Below, in pieces: positions 48,394 through 60,060 of a stretch of 64,000 nt of DNA. The translations under genes were made by a program, and so were the position numbers. The notes under the pieces are model-generated. The model was given only the letters and a program-made list of their open reading frames with translations, made no database searches and was not told where the DNA came from. The DNA comes from Diploscapter coronatus (Eukaryota > Nematoda > Chromadorea > Rhabditida > Rhabditidae), in assembly GCA_964036155.1 (NCBI GenBank), contig OZ038422.1:74733201-74797200 (forward strand), read 5' to 3'. Positions within the stretch are counted from its first letter, which is position 1, and every line of letters begins with the position of its first letter.

Positions 48394-49029
48394 TCACTCC
48401 AAGAGTCGCGACGCCCACGCGTTCGCATCGACGCCTTCGAGTAGCAGGGTCAGTTTCTTCTTGTTGGATCTAAAAAAAATTACGCCCTTAGAATTTTTGA
48501 AAAAAAAACACCCTTCAAATTACAATAATCTCAAAAGTGCGCGTACTCTAAAGACACAATGATTCCATTCTGAGCGGTCTTCAGTTCGATGTAGCTCACA
48601 TTGTTCAGGTCGTAAATTTTACCGACCAACGGCTCTCTGAAATTGAAAATTACTTCAATTGGCAATGAAGATCAGTTTTCGGGATCTCTATTGCATTTCA
48701 GAGGACTACCGTAGGTTTTATAATAAAGATCAGCTTTTGTATCAGTTTCATGTCAAAATAAATCATTTTGCAACGGATATCGTGCTGATGGACCCGGCAG
48801 TGATTCCAGACAGAAAATACTTGTAAACAAGTAGTTGGCCGCGCGACGTCAGCACGATGAGGCGTTTCTGCCACGCCAAGAGCACTCGCTTCTTCGCGTA
48901 TTGACACACCGAGCTCGACGACGCTCCACATACGTCTCTCTAGGGGCGTTATTATTTCTTAAAAGGCGTCATAACTATACTTACCTGGTCTGGCAGTTTG
49001 ACGTAGGGCGATTTTATAAAGCAGCTCAT
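48394..49029 (-). CDS. Small PH-domain-like protein (about 110 residues)
   Basis: Four short exons joined in phase: MSCFIKSPYVKLPDQ (start 49027-49029), then RDVCGASSSSVCQY and AKKRVLLAWQKRLIVLTSRG with QLLVYK, then EPLVGKIYDLNNVSYIELK and NGIIVSLE, then SNKKKLTLLLEGVDANAWAS with RLLE and stop at 48394-48396. Alternating beta strands followed by a C-terminal amphipathic helix with a central Trp (ANAWASRLL) fit a pleckstrin-homology fold almost exactly one domain long. No signal or membrane segment. It would be a stand-alone phosphoinositide- or protein-binding module (inference). It is divergent from the transthyretin-like gene 352 bp away. All introns are 50-110 bp, with GT...AG ends. Confidence 0.6.
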
Positions 49030-49318
49030 TCCACAAGTCGATTCGTGCAGGAGAGAAAACGAAAATGGCCAGGAATTACTAAATTTGGAAGCAGAACGAT
49101 AGATAGCAAATCGATCGCTCCAATGCTAATTGGGGTGGAAGAGATAAGACAGAGGTCAACTCTATGCATAAACAAATAATTTATGCTAATTTTCTATTAC
49201 TTTTATTATTGATGATTTTAGTTTTGACCCGATTCTTTTAGAGTATTGAATTTCAGTACAATGATTATCATCCAATTCAACAAATATAAACAATCGGCCC
49301 TCAGATCACCGCATGGAC

Positions 49319-49325
49319 TATAAAA
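49319..49325 (+). promoter_or_regulatory. TATA box of the transthyretin-like gene
   Basis: TATAAAA in GGACTATAAAAAGCCC, 57 bp before the ATG. The spacing suits a core promoter with a short 5' leader. Confidence 0.5.
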
Positions 49326-49381
49326 AGCCCAACTAAATGAAAATAAACTTCCCATTTCGCCTGAAGATCACCTTCATCAAT

Positions 49382-50149
49382 ATGAACTCCCTCTATCTTC
49401 TAGTCTGTCTCGGTATTATTAGCTGTGCCTTCGCCATGAGGCAACAGGTCATATCGTTTTATGCTAATTTCTAGGTTTTAACTGACTATACAGGCCGTAG
49501 CAGTGAAAGGCACTCTGCTGTGCGGCAACCGTCCCGCTAGTGGAGTCAAGGTCAAAATTTTCGATGAGGATGATGGACCTGATTTAGATGATCTCTTGGG
49601 TTGGTCAATATTTTCCATCAACATAGTGAAGAGGAATTCAGATATCTATTCGATAATCATCTGACAGTCTTCTATCATTATCGTTAACATTTGGTTTTTT
49701 GACAATTTGTTTAAAGGAGGAAAAATTATAGAAAATTTTCTCGAAAGTGGGGAAAAACGTATTGACCAGCCCAATATTTATAGATGAGGGCTTTACGAAT
49801 GCAGATGGAACGTTCATGCTGAAAGGCTCCGAGAGCGAGCTGACTGATATCGACCCGAAATTCAAGATCTATCATGAGTAAGTCAAAGTTTATCAAACTT
49901 AGTTTAGATCCCAGAAAATGTCATTTTAATCTCAGATAATTAAAATTTTCGAAACCGTGTTTAAATTATTTTACATTTACAAACTCCATTTTTAGCTGTA
50001 ACGATGGTATTAAACCTGGTCAGAGGAAGGTGAAGTTCGAAATCCCCTCCCAGTACATTTCCGCTGGAGGTCTCGCCACGAAAGTCTTCGACATCGGAGT
50101 TCTCAATCTGGAAACTGTTTTCCCTGGCGAAGAAAGGAGTTTGATCTAG
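49382..50149 (+). CDS. Transthyretin-like secreted protein (TTR-52-type family)
   Basis: Nematode transthyretin-like family member. MNSLYLLVCLGIISCAFA is a signal peptide, then AVAVKGTLLCGNRPASGVKV, KIFDEDDGPDLDDLL, DEGFTNADGTFMLKGSESEL and TDIDPKFKIYHDC, then GQRKVKFEIPSQYIS and VFDIGVLNLET, stop 50147-50149. Motifs GTLLCGNRPASGVKVK and the paired cysteines (LCG, HDC) are classic for the family. These are secreted beta-sandwich proteins with roles in lipid or apoptotic-cell bridging and neuron protection (family knowledge); the partner here is unknown. Four exons; the second intron (about 49600-49785) is longer than the rest. An AATAAA lies at about 50201. Confidence 0.9.
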
Positions 50150-50796
50150 ACTTCTAGAAATATAAGACCCGGTCCTTGCACATAAAAATTCTACCTTTGG
50201 AAATAAACATTTATTTGACCTGCACTTTCAGGGAAAAGAACTCGATGTTTGACGACAAACAGAGAAGTGATCATATATTGCACATGAGAAATTAGAATAA
50301 TTTGTCGATTTTTGATTTGATAAGGGGAAAATGAGTTTTCTAGAAATGAATATTCATAGGCACTTTGGGCAGAATTGAATCGGCTAAATATCACGAAACT
50401 TGGTTTGATTAACCGTTTGTTTTGCAAAAGAAGATAAGATAAAAGATAAAATAGAGCATAAATCTTCTAGCGCTTAAAATGATAACAAATAAGAAAAATA
50501 ATCAGGAGACCATAACGAAAATTTGTTTTTTGTTGATGAAGAAAATCCATAATTTTAAAGCAAACTGATGATGAAGCGATAATTAAATATCTCGTGATAT
50601 GCTTGTGAATTTAATATAAACTCTTCTCAGCTTAAACTGAATGAAATGTTAATTTTTGACTAGTTCAAAAATTAATGAGACCTACTGTAGCTTTAAAAGG
50701 GAGGTTTTTTTTTGTAAAGTTACCCCATTTTAACTCATAAAGAAGAAAAGAGACTAACTTTTTTTTTATAAAAAAAAATCGATAACGTGGATGTAT
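50150..50796. other. Spacer between convergent ttr-like and nkcc-1 genes
   Basis: About 650 bp between two convergent 3' ends. It holds AATAAA near 50201, GATA words near 50435-50470 and a TACTGTAGC word at about 50683. No gene seen. Confidence 0.5.
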
Positions 50797-53700
50797 TTAC
50801 GAATAGAATGTGAGGACGGACTGTTGGTTTCCACGAACCAACAAAACCGGGGGCAGATTTCTGGTCATCACTTCCAGCCAGGACATGTACAGAGCTGCAG
50901 ACACTAGACCCTTCCTCGGAACGGGTAGAGTTCTGCAATTTGTTACATTTAAATTGGGGTCCTCAAGCCGATATTCCAAATCACATTCCGGGGTAAATGT
51001 TTGACTCCAAACTACCACAAACGCATTTTTGCAGGGGGCGGAGCTTGGGGATTATAATTTCAATTTCCTACATCACAATCAAGTCGGCCGTAGAGGAGTT
51101 CTTCGCGAGTAGCTCTCCAGTTCTCAGCTGTCGGTACGTCTTCTCTTTCTGCGCTCCGATTTCGGACCTAAAAATAGAAGCAGATAACTACACCTCATTA
51201 GGAACAATTTATCATTCGTATCAAAGTTTTTCCTAATAGAATTGCTTAGAGTTTAGAACGTCCCAAGTAGAAATTTCGAGATATATGAAATCTCTTAATC
51301 CATATAGCAAGCAAGAATAGCCCAAGTGTCCTAAATTGGAGGACATATGGCATTCCTAGAACTTACATAGTAGTCATTCCGGGCGGACATTCACCGTCCT
51401 CACAAACATAGGGCGAAATCAGCTTTTCCCACTCGTCCATCGTCGATTTCTCGGGACGTCTGTAATCTCATATGCTAAGTTTAATATATATATAAACATT
51501 TTTAAATGTTCATAGATTGTAGTAATTTCTTATCACAGAGCTAAATGTAGCATAGGGACTAAATTCGTTCTTATGAGTATATATACCTTCCAATGTCTGG
51601 CACAACATTCACATCGGCGAAATCGATTCGGAACTTGCTGAGCAGCGCGGCCATTCCCCTCGTCTCCTGCTCCATCGTCCGGGAACTCGTCGAAATTGTG
51701 AACACTCTAAGGGTGGCTCCCTGAAAGTTATTAGCACTTTTTTAATTCTATTTTTTCCTATTGAGAAGTTATTAGAATTTTTTGTTTAATTCCTGGAAAT
51801 TTCGAAGTTTTCACTTTTTTATTTTTTACATTTTTGAAAATTTCAAGCTTTTCTCACTTCAAGATAACTCTTCGGGATAGTCATTAGATGGGGAATAAGC
51901 AAAGTCAGACCGCCGTCATCATACAGCCACCAGACGTCAATCCGAGCCTCAAACTCATTTTTTATTTGATGCTCAATTTTCAACCTCCTGACCTTCTTAA
52001 TCTTTCGCTGGAATCTCTGAATGGAAGACAGCAAAGCCTTCTGCTCCATGGTAGGTCGCCGAGAGCTGCAAATTCAGTCTGTATTAAAATACAAATGTTG
52101 ATAATCTGACATCACTATACAAATAGCTGATCTTCATTGCATAATTGAAGGATAGATAAAGGAGCTTGCAGGCATTAGATAGAGCTGCTAATTTTTGAAA
52201 TTTGAAAGATCGTCACAACCTCTACACAAATAATTCATAATAAAACACCACGAAATCGGATCTTTAATAAAATCTTCTTTTCAAGACTAGGCTCACCCAG
52301 GAGTTTCTTGTGACAAGAACCGTTTAGTTTTTCTGAGGTATAAATGTTTCATTAAAAAATTAAAACTTGTTCAAGATTCGAACAACTTCAAGAATAGTTA
52401 ACGTTGTTACATACGAAATTTTATCGGAAAACCATTTTCTTATCTATTTTGCACATGTTCTAATTCGTCTATATTATTCGAAAAATTGCTTACTTTCTCC
52501 TTCTGAGAGAGAACGTGTGTCTGTTTTGCTCCTTCTGTACTTCATTTGCGGCCTCGACGTCTTTCTCCTCATTTTCCATGTCCTCATCTTCTTCTTCTTC
52601 TGTTCCCACGACGTCAAAATTCTCGGCCAGAGAAGTTGAAGCTGAAAAATTCGTTTTTTCTCGAATTTTACAATTGCCAAGTTACGGTACAAAATTACAG
52701 GGATAGAGTAAAGTAGAGAATTTGCAAATATGCACATGACAAAATGTTGCGACCACGAGCAAGGAAATGTTCACGACACTTTACGGCGATTTGGGAAAAT
52801 AGCTATAGAACCATCAGGCGAAATAGTATAGGGTTAGGATAGAGTAGGCTTTTTCCCACTATTTTGCCTGGCAGCTACTCTTCCAAGTTGCCCACTTAAC
52901 GATTTTACGAATTTTCAGGCAGTCTCATGAAATGTACCCTCTAATGAAAGATTGTTGAGATCGGCGAATTTTTGCATTTTATAAGCGCTATTCGTTTTGG
53001 GTATTCCCCAGGCTGAATTATTTATTATTATTATTGATTTTAGGAAATTTAATCTTTAGAATTTTCTTCAAATTATTGATTTTTTAAAATTAAATATTGG
53101 TTTTCTTACAATTATCCTCCTGTTTTTCCTCGCTTTTCAACTCTTCCTCTGAGTCTTTGGCCTGCGTATAGTAGTAACCCTTGTTCTTCTCGTTTAGGTG
53201 GGGAATTGGTTTGGAGCTAAAAATTGTTATATTGATTATCGATAAACAAAATTGGGTTGGACACCTCGAGAATTCCGAGATTTTTGCTAGTTTACTAATA
53301 CAAATTTTCGAACTCACTCCAATTTCGGTTTATTCGGCTCATCATTCAATCGCATTTCTTCTGTGTGCAGGTTGAGTGACCTCATCGCTTCCCCGAAGTC
53401 CAACCCATTTGGATTCCTCAGGACGCACACAGCCAGGTTATAGTCGAATGCATCCACGATGATTCCGAAATAGTCGTTCTGAAATCGTATTTTAATACTT
53501 TCTAATTGATGAAAACTATTCTAATTAGGAGTCAAAAAATTCAAATTTATTTTAGCATAATTTTTCCTATGATTAAATTGCTTTATAAAAAAAAAAAAGT
53601 ACCAAATCCCTGAGTCTCTCCTCTGTCGGAATGCCCACGAAACAATTCGATTTGTAACCCATCAGCACGATGTTCGGACGCAGTTTTCCGAGACCGGAGA

Positions 53701-56700
53701 GCTGAGCATTTTTTTTTTTTTTTTTTAATTTTAAGATTTTTGGAAGTTTGAAAGACTTCAGATTCACCTGCAGCAAGGACTGGGCTCCCTCGTGGAAATT
53801 CGTGTTCGCGACGGAAGTGTAGAAGCATTTCAACTTGCGGTTCTTCAGATAGTCATCCACTTGACGCTCGAATTTCTTCATCCACGACATGATTCTGTCG
53901 CTCGGGGTGAACTGGAAAAGTCAGCAGATTAATCATCCTTTTTTAAACCAATGTTTTGCCACTTACAGGCACGACATAACCGCAGATCATCAGAGAATGT
54001 CCCTTCGTGATGTTGTAGGCGAAATCCAGCAGAGAAGGCCTCGTCGCGGGGTTTCCCGACAAAATCAGGAATTGGGGTCTGAAAATCGAAAGTTCGAATT
54101 TCTTCAAAACAATTTCAACTGACCGATAATTTTTGACGTGTTCTTCAGTATTGGCCAATTTGACCATTCCCGCCAGTGCGCTCTTATAGCTGTGTGCCTG
54201 AGTGGACGAGCCCCAGTTGACGTCTGAAAACTTGGAATTTTCGAGAAGAACAATGAAATTGTTTAACTAACCAGGCTTTCTATGTAGGATGTAGAGAAAT
54301 AGCGCTCCGAAACAGAGGAAGGTGATGAGGGCTGTCGACCAGGAAATGATGAACATCACGAAAATGCACAGCACCGAGCCCAGCAGCGAAATCCACATCG
54401 AATAGTACTTGAACGAGGGACGGAAGCCTGAAGTTTTCTAATTTTTTTCGAAACCAACCAAAAATCCAAGTTCTAAAAGTTTACCTGGCGAATCGGAAAA
54501 CGATTGGTCGAAACAGGCATAGTTGATCAGGGTGTAGGAAGCCAGGAAGAAGTTCGATATAATCGGAGCGATTGCGTTGAGGTCACCTGAAAAATACGAA
54601 TTTTAAAAATAGATAAAAAAAATTAGCATAAATATAATAGCTACCTATTCCAACCATTGTGAAAGCTATGATCGAAGCCAGAATGTAGCCCCTTCTCGGC
54701 TCTTCGGCTTTGCCGTATCCCTTCGCAAAGTAGTCAATTCGAGGGAAAAGCTTGTCCTTGCAAACGGCCTGAAATTCAATCGATTTATTTTAATTCCGAG
54801 TTAAACTTTAATTTGGAGTTCAAAATGCGACTTAATTCTAATATTTAGTTCAGGTATACATGCAATTTCTATGAATCTGGTACCTGGAAGACTTTTGGAG
54901 CCGACACTAACGAGGCCAAGGCAGAAGAGAGAGACGCTGCGGAAATTCCCGCCAGAATCAGAGGACCCCATAACGAAAGGTCTTCTATGATCTGAGCATT
55001 TAAAAATTAGCATAAAGAATCGAAATTTTCAAAATACTTGGAAATTGTTCATGAGTCCGTACTCGCAAGTACTGTTCATCGCGCATTCCGGGGGCACGAA
55101 TCCTGTCGAATTGAACACGGGAAACCCGGTGCCGTCGGCGTCTCTGAAAAATTCAATTTTTTCAATAAAAATAAAATATTTACCTGACAAAAGTGCATCC
55201 GGTGATGAAAACCGTCAGGAGATAGATGATCGTCGTCGCGAAAATTGCGATCAGAGTGCCGAGGGGAATGGCTCTCTGAAAATTCAAAAATCATAAATTT
55301 GAACTATTAAATTAGTTCTAGAAATTACAAATTTTCGAAAAAAAAAAAAAAACCTGTGGATCAGCCAGATCTCCGGAAATATTCGCTCCAGCCATGATTC
55401 CTGTCGCTGCAGGGAAGTACACGGCAAAGACGGAGAAAAAGCCCTCACCATCGCGAAAATCCGGCATGAGGTTCGACATCATTGTGTCCACTGCAATAAA
55501 AAATCTATAAAATGAATCATTTTTTTACCAAAAAAAAAATCAATGAATTATAATAAGAATAACAATGTTTTTTTTTCTTTTTTCATAGAAGAATCGATGA
55601 TCAATAAATTGCAACAAAAATCCCCACAGCTGATCCCGGTAGCGCCCCTTCGTCGACCTTCCGCGTTGGGTGAAAACACGCATCCGATCATGTAGTTGGC
55701 AATCGAGGACAGCAGAATGACCAACAGACCCAACTGCATCTTCGACTCGAAACTCGTGCCCACGAAAACGATAGCGGCAAGGATTATGCAGATCACTTAA
55801 AAATCAATCAAATTAAACACACAAAATTTCGCTTGAAAATTAGAGTCTTCAAAAAAATCGAGTCAATTCAAAAATTAGCTTGAAAAAAATCAGATTTCGA
55901 CTTTCTCAAGCTGTTTTTCAATGAAATATAATAAAAGATTTACCAAATCCAATAATCCTGACATCATTGGGTCCATTGTCAATGATCGCCCAGCCATACT
56001 CCTTCATCACATCCCTGAAATCGATTGGTATAATTTCCTTTAGAAGTTCCTGACACTTGTTACTCTAATTGCGGCAACTTTTCGATTTCAGAAATCTTGG
56101 CAACTCATATTTTTTACGAATGCTTTTACCTGACAGTTTCCGCGAAGCCGACGATGTACATAGCGGCCGCGACCGAGTTGGCCACCGAGAAGATCAAACC
56201 GATGGAGCCGCCGAATTCCGGGCCGAGTGAGCGGGAAATGAGGAAATACACCCCGCCACCCTTCACATCCCCATTCGTGCAGATCGCGCATGTCGACAGA
56301 GCTGTGATCGTCGTCACTGTTGAGGCCAGAAGAACCACTATGGAACCGAGGCCTGAAAAATACAAATTTTAAAAGATGCGCTTTTATAGAAATTAGAAGA
56401 AAAACTTGTTCTATAAAAAAAAAAAATTCATTTTTACCAATTCCCGCCTGTCCCGTTACCCAGGAAATTCGCAAGTAGAGTATCACGCCGAAAATGTTCA
56501 GCACGCACCGCACGAACACGCCCTGGATCCAGCCGAATTTGGTTCTCTGAAATGTCTTCTTGAGACTAAAGACAAGGAAAAGAATAACCTGAGCAGGGTT
56601 AGAACCTGATGGGGACTGTCTGCCTGACTCCGGAGAGCTGGATTTCTTCTTGATTTCCCCCGACCCGGCCATGTCCAGCATCAAATCGTGGTCCTTCTTC

Positions 56701-57636
56701 AGATCGTTCATTTGCTCTTCCTGAAACTTTTGAATATTAAAAAATAATTTTAATTTCTTTTCAGAGTTTACCTGAATCGTTTCCCCTCCATGAATGAGAG
56801 CCGACATAGATGGTCTTGTAGAAATTCCCTCCACGTCCAAGGAGTTTCGGTAGAAATCGATGATGGGCGGATGTTCAATAGTTTTCATGTTTCTGCAAAC
56901 TTCCTCCAGTAGAAAAATGGATTTTTTTAATTTTCTAGAGTAAAGATAAGTTTTGTTAAATTTTCTACAGTAAAAAAATCGTTTAAAATTTTACCTCCAA
57001 CTCTTCATGTTGAAGGTGTTATGCTCCAAAGATTGCTGTCTGCCTTTGTCATCTTCCACTTCCTTTTCCCCGACGGAGAAATGCACCTGAAAATTATAGG
57101 GTTTATGAGAAATATGAAACACGACTTTGTGCAAGCTCACCCCTTTCTGCTTGGCGGCTGGAGTGTCAGGGCCTGTAGAAGTAGGTGACTCTTCTCCGTG
57201 CGAATTTTCCGTGCTCGGTCGTCGATTTTCTGAGGAGCTGCCTTCGGAAGAGACCTAGAATTAAAACTAAATGAGTCAAAAATTAGGAACTTGTTGAAAC
57301 ATACCACAAATCTACCGGTCGAGGACAATTTTCTGACATTAGTGCCGACCTTCTGCTGCATGGGCGGCGGCTCACTTGTTCCCTTTTTCAGGTGGTCTTC
57401 ACTTTCAGGCCCACTTAAATGAGGGTCTTCTTCGGATTTTATGACCTGAAAAAATTTAAATAAAACTCCAAAAAGATAAATTTGAGGAGTACCTGGAACC
57501 GATTGGACAAGACGCGTTTCATGCCTCCTGACTGCTGTTCCGCATCCCCGGTTCCGACCCCATTCATCTTGTCCTGACTGGTGGTCGGCAGCAGACACTC
57601 CAGTTCCGTGTGATCCGACGACATTTTCCCGTCCAT
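50797..57636 (-). CDS. nkcc-1: Na-K-2Cl cotransporter (SLC12A2 type)
   Basis: Plasma-membrane electroneutral cation-chloride cotransporter controlling cell volume and intracellular chloride. Start [16 protein letters not shown] at 57636. The N-terminus holds RFQV (exon 1/2 join) and RFVV, candidate SPAK/OSR1-kinase (GCK-3) docking sites. The core has [121 protein letters not shown] and [17 protein letters not shown]. The extracellular loop has [13 protein letters not shown] and [10 protein letters not shown] with NST. The cytosolic C-terminal domain has [35 protein letters not shown], an acidic segment, [18 protein letters not shown] and the hallmark end [11 protein letters not shown], stop 50797-50799. 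More than 20 short exons with consistent phases. Confidence 0.92.
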
Positions 57637-60060
57637 TCTTCACAAATTCATATCTGAACGGGAAGAAAACCCGTACTTCTTTCTGCGAGTTTTCGCGTGT
57701 TCACACGAAATATAAGGCTAGAGATAAGAAAAAGTGACGAGGCTAACGAATCAGGAATTCAGTTGCTAGGCGATATTGAAATTCAAAATTCAAATAAGCT
57801 GTAAACACAGAGCACTAGGAGGCAGGAATTATGACGTCATGTGAAGAGTTTTAAAAATCGTTTAAAAAAATCCTTTTTCAATGAAATTTTGGACTGTAAA
57901 ACGACGTGGTGATGAGGAGAAAAATAAGAGATAAAGCTGAAAGTCAACAAAGGGGACGAGGGACGGGGGGAAACTGTTTGAGAAGTGCTTAATGCTCGAA
58001 CGACCCATCGTAACTATTTCCGTTAGAGATTAGAGCAAAACAAGAGCGCAGAGGCAGAAAACGATCAGTTACGTCATAGATTATCACTAGGAAGAGCTTA
58101 TCACCTATCACTTAATAGTTCAATTATGTGGTGCTGATCCTTTGCAGGGGAAAATCAGAGACCAAATGATTTGCAGGCCAGAATTCCATCATTTCATGCC
58201 CAAATTTTGCATGATTCGGGGATTTTCTCCCACAAAAAAAACAAAAATATAATAAATAGGTGGGACTTTGTCGGGACAAAATATCGGAAAAGCGGGAAAA
58301 TGTTATAAAATAGCGTGTGAAAGGGGGATATGTCCGTTCCTCCCAGCCGCGACATGTTTTATCTTGTTTTTTTTTCTGGAAAAGGGGGACGCATATATAT
58401 CGAAATATAGCGAAGCGAAATGAAAATGAAATACATAAATTTCGCATACAAATGCGATTCTAACAATCCTGAAAATACGTGATAAAGCCCTTTGTACTTT
58501 TCGCGCGCGTTAAATGTTACTAGACTTAAGGGCTTCTTTGAGTCTCTCAGGCGGATAAAATTAGATCTGAATTATCCGGATATTCTTAGAACAGATTATA
58601 AAAAGAGAAGCGATATTTCCGAGTTACGTTGTGAAATGTTTTGGGAAAGTAAAAATTGAATAATTGTGGAGAAAATTGGTGGGAAATTGAAATTGGATAG
58701 TCGCATATACAGCTTTTGGTTAATGTGTATGAGAGAGGGGGGAAAGAGGACCAGAGATGCTGAGAAATGACAGACTGCAGTTGAATGTGAACGGAATGGC
58801 TCTAGCTTGTTGTTACAGCCGGGTGCACGGGGAAATAGCTAGAGAAATTGAGAGAAACAAAGAGGCATAATGTATTGGCCAGAGTACGAAGTTAGTCCCC
58901 AGAGTGATTTCATATATCTGCCCGGAAAACAATAGAAAACCGGGCTGAAAATTATCATTTAATCATAGAGTGATATAGATGGATATAGGATTAGAGGGAT
59001 TTGACGAGGTGAGAGCAAAATCTAAGGGACTGGACTTGCGTCAAGGGAACGCGAAAGAACAGACTCACAAAGGGACTGCAAAAGGGGTAAACCAAGAGAC
59101 TAGCAGAAGCTTTTCTAATGAAGACTCCCAATGATAAGGACTATAATTGCTAGTAAAAAAGATACGTGATTCCGATCTGATAAGCCAATAATGTGACAGG
59201 GAATAACAACGTCAAATAAAATGCAAAATGAGCAATTAACTAAATGCGAGTCGAAGAGTTAAAAAGACATAAAACCCCCACAGCCAAATGAGCACTGGAT
59301 TGTATAATGAAGAAGAAGAAGAGGAGGAAGCAGGAAAACGAAAGACGCCAAAGTAATTCGATAATAAAAACACTGCATCTTTAAAAGATTGCTCTCTGAT
59401 ATGATGAAAATGAAAAAGTAATAAAACGAGAGGAATTCATTTGTTTTCACTCTTTCAAATGACGCACAAGTCTCTGTTGCTCTTTAGAATGCAGGTCATC
59501 GTGACATTTTCTGTCGAAGATTGTACAAAGCACAAATTTGGGGGAAGAAAAGAGAGGGAAATTTGACTTGAGCCGGAAATCCTGAAGGCAAAAAGAAGGG
59601 GGACACTGGACACAAAGGCTAAAAAGCTGGACTTCTTAGGATTGTGAGACTGGGGCTGATGAGGCATCCACTAAGGCAAAAAGCAAAGGCAAGAGCCACA
59701 AAGCTATTGATCTCAGGCTCTAGATATATGAGAGAGAAAGGAAAAGCTGAGGTCATTTGGTAGAAAGAGAGCAGAGCAGTCATTATATCTCCCCACCTCT
59801 TTGACGTATCAAATTGCTCTCGGAATACAAATACATAACGTGTTGGCATGCCGACTCTACATGTACGAAATCCGATAATTTATGGCAAAAACTAGTACAA
59901 AAACTGAGATATTACTATCGTAGACCCAATTTTTCTTTACACGTATGAAAAATTGGAAGTTCCATTTTTACGGATTTTTGAAAAATTCACATATATGGAG
60001 GAAAGAGTGAATTCTCCAAGAAGATATGAAAATTTCATTTTTTTCTAGATTTCAGAAATC
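57637..60060. other. Spacer upstream of nkcc-1
   Basis: About 2.4 kb, probably the nkcc-1 promoter region and the 3' flank of the Nudix gene. It contains GTGATTTCATATATCTGCCC near 58908 and purine-rich patches with GAAGAAGAAGAGGAGG near 59310. No coding frame with recognisable content. Confidence 0.45.

Noticed and set aside
59259..59849. Three overlapping minus-strand frames upstream of nkcc-1
   Set aside because: Different frames, hydrophobic low-complexity content, no signal of a real gene.
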